This document shows, piece after piece, positions 1 to 4,590 of a DNA stretch of 5,928 nt. Below the pieces are notes generated by a model that was not told the origin of the DNA, ran no database searches, and was given only the letters and a program-made list of their open reading frames with translations. How positions within the stretch are numbered: the first letter of the stretch is position 1; each line of letters starts with the position of its first letter. This DNA is from an uncultured Brevundimonas sp. GTDB taxonomy: Bacteria > Pseudomonadota > Alphaproteobacteria > Caulobacterales > Caulobacteraceae. The position numbers were made by a program, and so were the translations under genes. The stretch is taken from the NCBI GenBank assembly GCA_946481405.1, contig CAMLNY010000095.1, forward strand, positions 1 through 5,928. The letters are read 5' to 3'.

Positions 1-903
1 CTTGGCCCGCTCCAGCAGGCCCTCGTCGCGGATCGTGTCGAGCACCGCCAGCGCCGCCGCGGCGGCGATCGGGTTGCCGCCGAAGGTCGAGCCGTGGGCG
101 CCGACCGTCATGCCCTTGGCCGCCTCGGTGGTGGCCAGGCACGCGCCGATCGGGAAGCCGCCGCCGAGCGCCTTGGCCACGGCCATGATGTCCGGCGCCA
201 TGCCTGCCCACTCGTGGGCCCACAGCTTGCCGGTCCGCCCCATGCCGCACTGGACCTCGTCGAAGATGATCAGGACGCCATGCTCGTCGCACAGGTCGCG
301 CAGGCCGCGCAGGCAGTGTTCCGGCACGGCGCGGCAGCCGCCTTCTCCCTGCACCGGCTCGACGATGATCGCGGCCGTCGTCGGCTGGGCGATGGCCGCC
401 TTGATCGCCTCGTGGTCGCCCCAGGTCAGCTGGTGGAAACCCTGCATCTTCGGACCGAAGCCCTCGGTGTAGCTGGGGTTGGCCGCAGCGTTGATCGCGC
501 CGTAGGTCCGCCCGTGGAAGGCGCCGTCGAAGCCGTAGATGTCGATCCGGTCCGGCTGGCCGTTGGCGGCGTGATATTTCCGCGCCGTCTTCAGCGCGCA
601 CTCCACCGCCTCGGTGCCCGAGTTGGTGAAGAAGACCACGTCGGCGAAGCTGTTCCCGGTCAGAGCGTCGGCAAGCGCGTCCTGACCCGGGATCTTGTAG
701 ATGTTGGAGACGTGCCAGAGCTTCTCGGCCTGGGCCTTCACCGCCTCGACCAGCACCGGATGGGCGTGGCCCAGACCGTTGGTCGAAATGCCCTGGACGC
801 AGTCCAGATATTCGACGCCGTCCCTCGACCAAAGACGCGCGCCTCGCCCGCGTTCCACTTCCAGCGGCGCGCGATTGTAGACACCCATCAAATGACCGGA
901 CAC
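1..903 (-). CDS. argD: Acetylornithine aminotransferase (class III, PLP-dependent), 3' end outside the window
   Basis: The enzyme transfers an amino group between N-acetylornithine and 2-oxoglutarate in arginine biosynthesis; family members often also act as succinyldiaminopimelate aminotransferase in lysine synthesis. The frame is open for 301 codons to the window edge, out of roughly 400 in the family, so the C-terminal quarter is missing. Visible hallmarks are NSGTEA at residues 94-99 (PLP phosphate loop), FHGRTYG from F129, [12 protein letters not shown] with D215 (contacts the PLP pyridine nitrogen), AKALGGGFP with Schiff-base lysine K244, and GSTFGGNP with T273. I chose the GTG at 903-901 (protein begins [14 protein letters not shown]) because GGAGGT lies six bases upstream; the in-frame ATG at 888 would be 21 bases from it. 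It is the last visible gene of a leftward cluster but has a 124-base leader with a possible promoter. The call rests on strong motif recognition. Confidence 0.96.
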   Translation of the reverse strand, partial: MSGHLMGVYNRAPLEVERGRGARLWSRDGVEYLDCVQGISTNGLGHAHPVLVEAVKAQAEKLWHVSNIYKIPGQDALADALTGNSFADVVFFTNSGTEAVECALKTARKYHAANGQPDRIDIYGFDGAFHGRTYGAINAAANPSYTEGFGPKMQGFHQLTWGDHEAIKAAIAQPTTAAIIVEPVQGEGGCRAVPEHCLRGLRDLCDEHGVLIIFDEVQCGMGRTGKLWAHEWAGMAPDIMAVAKALGGGFPIGACLATTEAAKGMTVGAHGSTFGGNPIAAAAALAVLDTIRDEGLLERAK

Positions 904-909
904 GGACGT

Positions 910-915
910 ACCTCC
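910..915 (-). promoter_or_regulatory. Ribosome binding site deciding a GTG start for argD
   Basis: On the minus strand GGAGGT is followed by six bases and then GTG. It is a near-perfect Shine-Dalgarno sequence and sets the start at 903 rather than at the ATG five codons further in. Confidence 0.8.
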
Positions 916-950
916 AAAAGAAACGAAGCCCCGGCGCGGGTGCGACGGGA

Positions 951-963
951 CTTTCTCAGAAAG
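951..963. promoter_or_regulatory. 13-bp dyad at the predicted argD transcription start
   Basis: CTTTCT-C-AGAAAG is a perfect inverted repeat with a one-base centre, covering the predicted start site of the argD promoter. It could be an operator or a short 5'-leader hairpin. No regulator is assigned. Confidence 0.3.
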
Positions 964-965
964 GG

Positions 966-994
966 GTTGTCGGGCCGGGGTCCCGTTGAGTCAA
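966..994 (-). promoter_or_regulatory. Possible argD promoter with a GANTC site inside the -35
   Basis: On the minus strand TTGACT (994-989) is followed by a 17-base spacer and GACAAC (971-966). The -35 is good and the -10 poor, as is common in Caulobacterales. GACTC (992-988), a CcrM methylation target, overlaps the -35 element. Transcription would start near 959, about 55 bases before the GTG. This is inferred from sequence only. Confidence 0.35.
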
Positions 995-1027
995 CACCGG
1001 CGCCGTTCTGTCACAGGGCGAGGCGCC

Positions 1028-1432
1028 TCAGCGTGCCTCCAGCAGCACCTTCAGCGCCTGAAGATCCTTCAGCACATGGGCCGCGTCGGCCTCGAAGGCG
1101 GCGTCGTCCTGGCTGGCCTGACGCACGACGGTAAAGGCGACCTCGGATCCGTCACCGTTCGGCGTGACCCTCAGCGCATTATAGACCTGCGTGCCGTCCG
1201 GCAGGGTGACGGTATGGTCGGCCACGCCCAGGTCGTTCTTCGGCGCGAACCTCACATGAATGTCGCCCAGCGGCCCACCGTCGCCGATCCAATCCTCACC
1301 GTGCGGCTTCAGCCCATTGGAGAGCCCGGACGCCCACTGACCCATGTTGCGCGGATCGCTGACGAAGGCGGCGACCGCCTTCGCGGGGCGCTCGATGGAC
1401 AGGTGGACAACGCGAACGGGGTGAACAGCCAT
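1028..1432 (-). CDS. SRPBCC-fold (START/polyketide cyclase-like) protein
   Basis: A 134-residue cytoplasmic protein with the pattern of the SRPBCC superfamily: a first strand (VRVVHLSI, residues 6-13), a helix with [13 protein letters not shown] (25-37), successive strands around 57-106 including [11 protein letters not shown] and [10 protein letters not shown], and a long C-terminal helix (about 109-133) that closes the hydrophobic cavity in this fold. Superfamily members bind lipids or other hydrophobic ligands or act as cyclases; the ligand here cannot be read from the sequence. The start at 1432 is preferred over an ATG at 1486 because GGAG lies eight bases upstream and because the earlier start would overlap the previous gene. 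It begins 16 bases after the YcxB-like gene, so the two are probably in one transcript. No signal peptide or membrane segment is visible. Confidence 0.8.
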   Translation of the reverse strand: MAVHPVRVVHLSIERPAKAVAAFVSDPRNMGQWASGLSNGLKPHGEDWIGDGGPLGDIHVRFAPKNDLGVADHTVTLPDGTQVYNALRVTPNGDGSEVAFTVVRQASQDDAAFEADAAHVLKDLQALKVLLEAR

Positions 1433-1448
1433 GTTGCCGACTCCGCCG

Positions 1449-1961
1449 TCAGGCGCCCGCTCCCATGCGGTCGGACGCCGTGACATCAGCGATCAAAGCG
1501 CGCAAACCGGTCTTCTGATCCTCGGTCAGGACCCGGACAGGAAGCACGTGATTAGTCACCAGCGAGATCACGACGATGAAGCGGTCCTTGTCCTCTACCA
1601 CGCGCATTACCCCGCGCCAGTCGTAGCCGTGGTGATGCACGGGTGACGAGATCCGAATGCCCTTTTCGTCGAGGACCCAGTTCATCCCGTGCCCGGCGGT
1701 GGGGCTGGCCGCGACGGCCCGCGCGGTGCGGCGCGTCAGCACTACGCCGATCACGAACATGCCGAACAGCATCGTCAGCTGAATCCAGGGGATCAACGCG
1801 TGACTGGGGACGCGTGTGGTGAGGACGATCGTCGCCATCATGCAGGCGTAGAGCCATAGCATCGGGGTCGCCGACAACCAGCGCTCGCCGGGCCAGGCCT
1901 TCAGGACCGGCCTGAGCTCCCGGGGCGTGGGGCGGACGTCGCGAACCTCGATAACGGGCAT
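1449..1961 (-). CDS. YcxB-like membrane protein
   Basis: A 170-residue protein beginning MPVIEVRDV. Two hydrophobic segments (about residues 31-50 and 56-76) form a membrane hairpin, followed by RRTARAV and a soluble C-terminal domain of about 90 residues. That domain has the YcxB-like pattern: DEKGIRISSP (98-107), a tryptophan at 115 (YDWRGVMRVVEDKDRF), then LPVRVLTEDQKTGLR (140-154). The family's function is unknown; many members sit beside transporters. The start overlaps the TGA of the permease gene by one base (TGATG), a classic sign of translational coupling, and no better Shine-Dalgarno is needed. If translation of the broken permease terminates early, expression of this gene may fall through polarity. 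Reading the same frame further upstream gives an arginine-rich shadow of the permease, which I excluded. Confidence 0.78.
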   Translation of the reverse strand: MPVIEVRDVRPTPRELRPVLKAWPGERWLSATPMLWLYACMMATIVLTTRVPSHALIPWIQLTMLFGMFVIGVVLTRRTARAVAASPTAGHGMNWVLDEKGIRISSPVHHHGYDWRGVMRVVEDKDRFIVVISLVTNHVLPVRVLTEDQKTGLRALIADVTASDRMGAGA

Positions 1962-2829
1962 CAGCTCTTCAGCCGCCAGCCCGACTTGAACACCAGCCAG
2001 CAGGCCACGGCCATGACGACGGTCAGGGCGCCGGACATCAGGACGCCGATCATCAGGTTGCCCTCCGCATGGTCGATGAAGCCGTAACGGAAGCCGTCGA
2101 TCAGATAGAAGAAGGGGTTCCAGTGGCTGATGGCCGCAAACGGCTGGGGCAGGTTCTCGACCAGATAGAAGGCGCCCGACAGGAAGGTCATCGGCAGGAC
2201 GACGAAATTCTGGACCGCCGCCAGCTGGTCGAATTTCTCGGACCACAGCCCGGCCAGCACCCCGATCATCCCCATCAGCAGCGAGGCGATCAGGGCGAAG
2301 TAGAGAATGGCCGCGACGTTGGTCACGCCCAGCTTCGCAAAGGGCATGACGCAGACGGCGGTCACCAGACCGACCGTGGACATGGTCAGCGACGGCGTGC
2401 CCGCGCTGTGACCAGACCCACCGCAATACCCCGTGTGGCGGCGCCGAGCGAGAAGCCGATGGTCAGCTCCAGCGGCGAAAGCGGCGGCGTCAGGAAGTCG
2501 GTCGAGGTGCCCATGATCTTGGCCTGGATCAGGCTGGAGGACGCATTGGCGAAGGCGTTGTTCAGGATGGCCATCATGATCAGGCCCGGCGCCACGAACT
2601 CGCCGAAGGGGGTGCCGTGCAGCGGCGGCCGCGCACCCTTCAGGGCCACGACGAAGACCAGCATGTAGAGCAGGGTCGTCACCACCGGCGCGGCGACCGT
2701 CTGGGCCCCCACCTTCCAGAAGCGGCGCACCTCGCGCAGGTACAGGGTCTTCACCCCGATCCAGTTGACCCCGGCGTAGTGGCGGGGCGTGGGCAGGCCG
2801 GAGGGCAGCGTGGAGGCGAGATCGGTCAT
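1961..2829 (-). pseudogene. ABC-2 type transporter permease, frame broken by a 47-base insertion
   Basis: The membrane subunit of a YadH/NodJ-like ABC-2 exporter. It starts at the ATG at 2829 (MTDLASTLPSGLPTPRHY, then LYLREVRRFWKVG) with only a weak GGGCGG-type site. The first frame carries two membrane segments (VAAPVVTTLLYMLVFVVAL and FVAPGLIMMAIL) and LSPLELTIGFSLGAATRG, then reaches AVGLVTA and ends in RARRR-stop at 2386. The second frame resumes with TVGLVTAVCVMPF and continues through AGLWSEKFDQLAAV, FLSGAFYLV, HWNPFFYLIDGFRYGF and a last membrane segment to a TGA at 1961-1963. Fusing the halves at the shared VGLVTA gives about 273 residues, and the RG-to-FD distance then equals that of E. 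coli YadH as I remember it. The extra 47 bases are therefore an insertion. No ATPase subunit gene is adjacent. An alternative is two reinitiating half-proteins, since an ATG follows the premature stop after two bases. Confidence 0.85.
2357..2424 (-). repeat. Diverged 21-base direct repeat, 47 bases apart, at the permease frame break
   Basis: Copy one (2424-2404) encodes AVGLVTA and copy two (2377-2357) encodes TVGLVTA. They share 16 of 21 bases, including an uninterrupted GGTCTGGT. Four of the five differences are synonymous third-position changes. The 47-base offset is not a multiple of three and shifts the frame. Confidence 0.7.
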
Positions 2830-2874
2830 GCCGCCCAGATGCGGCCGCACGTCACGGCGCGCAAGGCCCGAAGA

Positions 2875-2901
2875 CTGACGTCAGATGACCAGATTGGTCA
2901 T
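2875..2901. promoter_or_regulatory. Two abutting perfect palindromes upstream of the permease gene
   Basis: CTGACGTCAG (2875-2884) is a perfect 10-bp palindrome. Directly next to it, ATGACCA-GAT-TGGTCAT (2885-2901) has perfect 7-bp arms around a 3-base centre. They fill the space just after the stop of the 47-residue gene and 46 bases or more before the permease ATG. They could be tandem operators for dimeric regulators or an mRNA hairpin; there is no U-tract, so this is not a typical intrinsic terminator. No known regulator is assigned. Confidence 0.45.
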
Positions 2902-3045
2902 TCAGTGCGCCTCATCCGCCTCGGCGATCAGCCTCAAGCCCGAAATCTCGGCTGCATCCGGCGTCAGGGTGATGGCCGGCTCGGCCGGATCGATCACGCG
3001 GACCGAGCCGGGACCGGCCCTTGGCGTCAAGGGCTTGCGGGTCAT
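2902..3045 (-). CDS. Small hypothetical protein, 47 residues
   Basis: Not recognised. The predicted protein begins MTRKPLTPRAGPGSVRVIDP and continues with AEPAITLTPDAAEISGLRLI, ending AEADEAH. The N-terminal part is basic and proline/glycine-rich; the C-terminal part should form an amphipathic, acidic helix. No signal peptide, membrane segment or cysteines are present. Codon use is GC-rich at third positions, like the neighbours, which favours a real gene, but the Shine-Dalgarno region is weak (GGGG seven bases upstream). It is divergent from gcrA and lies 72 bases before the permease gene in the same direction, so it is probably the first gene of that leftward transcript. Longer upstream in-frame reading is possible but would run through the apparent promoter region. 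Confidence 0.5.
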   Translation of the reverse strand: MTRKPLTPRAGPGSVRVIDPAEPAITLTPDAAEISGLRLIAEADEAH

Positions 3046-3105
3046 CGGCGGGCCCCGGGGGACAAGGCGGGCATGGATTTTCAAACCGCGTCGGCCGAGC
3101 GCCGT

Positions 3106-3135
3106 TCCGTATGGCGCCGCTTCGAACCACGTCAA
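3106..3135 (-). promoter_or_regulatory. Possible promoter of the leftward cluster
   Basis: On the minus strand TTGACG (3135-3130) is followed by an 18-base spacer and TACGGA (3111-3106). TTGACG is a good housekeeping -35 for this group; the -10 is imperfect. Initiation near 3099 would leave a leader of about 54 bases before the ATG at 3045. Confidence 0.3.
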
Positions 3136-3184
3136 AGAACGCCGATTCAAGATGTAGTTCCTGTGGACGACTGATTCGCACATC

Positions 3185-3212
3185 TTGCGTCTGTTAAGAC
3201 CTCGTTTACGAT
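3185..3212 (+). promoter_or_regulatory. Predicted gcrA promoter
   Basis: TTGCGT (3185-3190) is followed by a 16-base spacer and TACGAT (3207-3212). The predicted start near 3219 gives a leader of roughly 67 bases. A weak DnaA-box-like sequence (TGTGGACGA, 3162-3170, 7 of 9 against the complement of TTATCCACA) lies just upstream. The assignment is by eye. Confidence 0.4.
3194..3209 (+). promoter_or_regulatory. CtrA-type binding site overlapping the gcrA promoter
   Basis: TTAA (3194-3197), exactly seven bases, then TTTAC (3205-3209). This matches the CtrA consensus TTAA-N7-TTAAC at all but one conserved base. It spans the spacer and -10 of the predicted promoter, the position expected for repression, and CtrA is known to repress gcrA in Caulobacter. 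Confidence 0.6.
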
Positions 3213-3285
3213 TAGTTGTGGCCGCGAGGATCCGGAGGGGACCTCAGGCGCCAGATATTGAATCACACCGTACCCGGAGGGTGGC

Positions 3286-3801
3286 ATGACCGCAGGCTGG
3301 ACCGAAGATCGCGTCGGCGCGCTGAAGAAGCTGTGGCTGGAGGGGCAATCGGCCTCGCAGATCGCCAAGCAACTGGGCGGCGGGGTCACCCGCAACGCCG
3401 TGATCGGAAAGGTCCACCGCCTGGGTCTGTCGGGTCGCGCCGCGCCGTCGCAACCGGCCCGCGCCGCCTCGACCTTCCGTCCGGCCCGCGTCCGCACCAC
3501 CCCGCCGGCCCAGCCGTCGGCTCCGCGCCGCATCGAGGCCGCACAGACCGCACCGCGTCCGGTCGCGCCGACCCCGCTGCCGGCCATCGCCGAACTTCCG
3601 GGCACCGCCACGGTGATGACCCTGGGCGCTCACATGTGCAAATGGCCGATCGGCGATCCGTCCTCGACCGAGTTCAGCTTCTGCGGCCGTCGCGCCTCGG
3701 AAGGCGTCTACTGCGTCGAACACGCCCGTGTCGCCTACCAGCCGCAGATCAAGCGCGGCGGCAAGGAAGAGCTGGCCCGCAGCCTGCGGCGTTACATCTA
3801 A
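3286..3801 (+). CDS. gcrA: Cell-cycle regulator GcrA
   Basis: A 171-residue DNA-binding transcription co-regulator that works with the sigma-70 RNA polymerase and CcrM-methylated GANTC promoters to drive S-phase genes. The N-terminal helix-turn-helix domain covers about residues 5-50 (WTEDRVGALKKLWLEG, SASQIAKQLGGGVTRNAVIG, then KVHRLGLSGRAAPSQPAR). A proline/alanine/arginine-rich linker of about 55 residues follows. The conserved C-terminal, sigma-contacting region (about 108-171) has HMCKWPIGDPSS, FSFCGRR, YCVEHARVAYQPQ with C118, C133, C143 and H146, and ends ARSLRRYI. The ATG at 3286 is supported by GGAGG five bases upstream. Odd point: the turn reads LGGGVTRN, whereas I recall LGGVTRN in Caulobacter, so one extra glycine may sit within the helix-turn-helix. 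Regulation appears to involve CtrA and GANTC sites upstream. Confidence 0.97.
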   Translation: MTAGWTEDRVGALKKLWLEGQSASQIAKQLGGGVTRNAVIGKVHRLGLSGRAAPSQPARAASTFRPARVRTTPPAQPSAPRRIEAAQTAPRPVAPTPLPAIAELPGTATVMTLGAHMCKWPIGDPSSTEFSFCGRRASEGVYCVEHARVAYQPQIKRGGKEELARSLRRYI

Positions 3802-3806
3802 GGGCG

Positions 3807-3841
3807 CTACCGCTCGACGCGCGGCGTCTCGCTGCTTGAGC
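3807..3841 (+). repeat. 35-bp direct repeat, copy 1
   Basis: Begins six bases after the gcrA stop codon. It matches the copy at 3991-4025 at 33 of 35 bases. The core holds an inverted repeat GACGC-GCG-GCGTC, with outer GCTC and GAGC also complementary. Read leftward, both copies encode SSSETPRVER followed by TAG. It resembles a dispersed intergenic repeat of the REP type, but I cannot show copies beyond this window. Confidence 0.8.
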
Positions 3842-3885
3842 GCGGCCTGAGATCGCCGCTTCCGCGTCGCGCGTTCGTCACGGTT

Positions 3886-3970
3886 GCCCCGTAAGGGGCC
3901 GCATCCGCCTCGCCGGGCTTGCCCGGTGAGTTCGGGGCGGGGCTGCGGTTATCCGGGTTGACGCAGCCCC
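3886..3970. other. Run of strong hairpins between gcrA and apaG
   Basis: The segment between the two 35-bp repeats contains GCCCC-GTAA-GGGGC (3886-3899, a GNRA-type tetraloop), CCGGGC-TT-GCCCGG inside a longer imperfect stem (about 3910-3929), and GGGGCTGCG / CGCAGCCCC (3939-3947 with 3962-3970) around a 14-base loop. None is followed by a T-run on either strand. It could be a structured 3' region of the gcrA mRNA, a repeat-derived element or a small RNA. I see no coding region or recognised RNA family. Confidence 0.5.
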
Positions 3971-3990
3971 CCACCCTCTTTCCCCGTGGA

Positions 3991-4025
3991 CTATCGCTCG
4001 ACGCGGGGCGTCTCGCTGCTTGAGC
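3991..4025 (+). repeat. 35-bp direct repeat, copy 2
   Basis: Same orientation as copy 1, 184 bases further on, differing at two positions (T for C near the left end, and GACGC-GGG-GCGTC in the core). Together the copies bracket 149 bases of hairpin-rich DNA. Confidence 0.8.
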
Positions 4026-4035
4026 CGGCGTTTCG

Positions 4036-4065
4036 ATCCTCCTCCGCCCACGGAGGAGGATTTTT
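4036..4065 (+). terminator. Rho-independent terminator for gcrA
   Basis: ATCCTCCTCCG, loop CCCA, CGGAGGAGGAT form a perfect 11-bp stem followed immediately by TTTT. The T-run is on the plus strand only, so it ends rightward transcription. It lies about 235 bases after the gcrA stop, giving gcrA a long structured 3' tail unless an earlier hairpin acts first. The T-run touches the apaG stop codon. Confidence 0.88.
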
Positions 4066-4469
4066 CAATTCAGGGTGCGGCCGCCGGGCACGTCCAGACT
4101 GAAGGCCGGGATGGCCGCCTCGAACGACCGCCCCCGGGCGTCGGTCATCGTATAGGCGCCCTCCATCGATCCCGACGGCGTCGAGAGCGGGCAACCCGAG
4201 GCGTAGGAATAGCAGTCGCCCGGCGCGATCAGGGGCTGTTCCCCCACCACGCCCGGCCCCCGCACCGTCTCCACATGGCCGGTGGCGTCGGTGATGATCC
4301 AGCGCCGCGCCATCAGCTGGACGGCTTCCGGCCCCCGGTTCTCGATCTCGACCTGATAGGCCCAGACCCAGCGCCCCTCGTCCGGATCGGACTGGCCGGC
4401 CAGATAGCTGGGTCGCACGCGCACGATGACGCCTTCCGTTTCAGCCACATAGGGATCGCTGTCGTGCAT
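4065..4469 (-). CDS. apaG: ApaG family protein
   Basis: A 134-residue single-domain protein with the ApaG fold (fibronectin-III/immunoglobulin-like beta sandwich). Characteristic parts are VIVRVRPSYL (residues 14-23), RWVWAYQVEIENRG (33-46), QLMARRWIITDATG (51-64), GPGVVGEQPLIAPG (71-84), SGCPLSTPSGSMEGAY (91-106) and IPAFSLDVP (120-128). The length is typical. In enterobacteria ApaG is linked to divalent cation resistance and Ap4A metabolism; its biochemical role is not settled. I chose the ATG at 4469 (MHDSDPYVAETEG) because family proteins begin about here, although no strong Shine-Dalgarno is visible. It converges on gcrA and is divergent from dcd. Reading further upstream in frame adds residues that look non-homologous. 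Confidence 0.93.
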   Translation of the reverse strand: MHDSDPYVAETEGVIVRVRPSYLAGQSDPDEGRWVWAYQVEIENRGPEAVQLMARRWIITDATGHVETVRGPGVVGEQPLIAPGDCYSYASGCPLSTPSGSMEGAYTMTDARGRSFEAAIPAFSLDVPGGRTLN

Positions 4470-4507
4470 GACCCATGGACGCCTGACGCAAGCCGGGTTG
4501 CAACCGC

Positions 4508-4538
4508 GCTCAAGCAGAGTGCGACAGACATCGAGCGG
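4508..4538 (-). repeat. Possible diverged third copy of the 35-bp repeat
   Basis: GCTCAAGCAG (4508-4517) and TCGAGCGG (4531-4538) match the two ends of the reverse complement of the 35-bp repeat, with 13 rather than 14 bases between; the middle is unlike. It lies in the 121-base divergent gap between apaG and dcd (4470-4590), in which I see no convincing promoter. Chance similarity is possible. Confidence 0.35.
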
Positions 4539-4590
4539 CGCCACCCGAACCAAGTCGCGTCCGGCGACATCAGTGTGTAAGGCTCACTCC

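Larger units (their letters stand above)
3144..3264. promoter_or_regulatory. Cluster of three GANTC (CcrM methylation) sites upstream of gcrA
   Basis: GATTC occurs at 3144-3148 and 3173-3177, and GAATC at 3260-3264. I found only eight GANTC sites in the whole window by eye, so three within 121 bases is a marked concentration. In Caulobacter, CcrM methylates these sites, and GcrA recognises methylated GANTC near promoters with sigma-70. The cluster suggests methylation-sensitive or autoregulatory control of gcrA, which is inference. Confidence 0.6.

Noticed and set aside
94..1134. Long rightward open frame opposite argD
   Set aside because: Its translation is arginine/alanine-rich and has no family pattern; it is an antisense shadow of argD in high-GC DNA and continues across the argD leader.
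2364..2410. Small transposon or IS insertion in the permease
   Set aside because: The extra segment is only 47 bases and has no terminal inverted repeats; the flanking similarity follows codons, so it looks like duplication or recombination of permease sequence.
1962..2426. Upstream extension of the YcxB-like frame
   Set aside because: The reading is a shadow of the permease; the overlap TGATG and the MPVIEV start explain the gene better.
3216..3839. Alternative rightward frame through gcrA, and a leftward one at 3244-3723
   Set aside because: Both are low-complexity arginine-rich shadows; GcrA motifs occupy the 3286-3801 frame throughout.
3949..3957. DnaA box TTATCCGGG
   Set aside because: Only the first six bases match, and it lies in a hairpin loop far from any promoter.
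3807..4025. CRISPR array
   Set aside because: There are only two copies, the intervening 149 bases are far too long for a spacer, and no cas gene is present.
3991..4194. Leftward short frame ending in the repeat
   Set aside because: It overlaps the apaG 3' end and the terminator and shows no independent coding signal; its end is just the repeat sequence.
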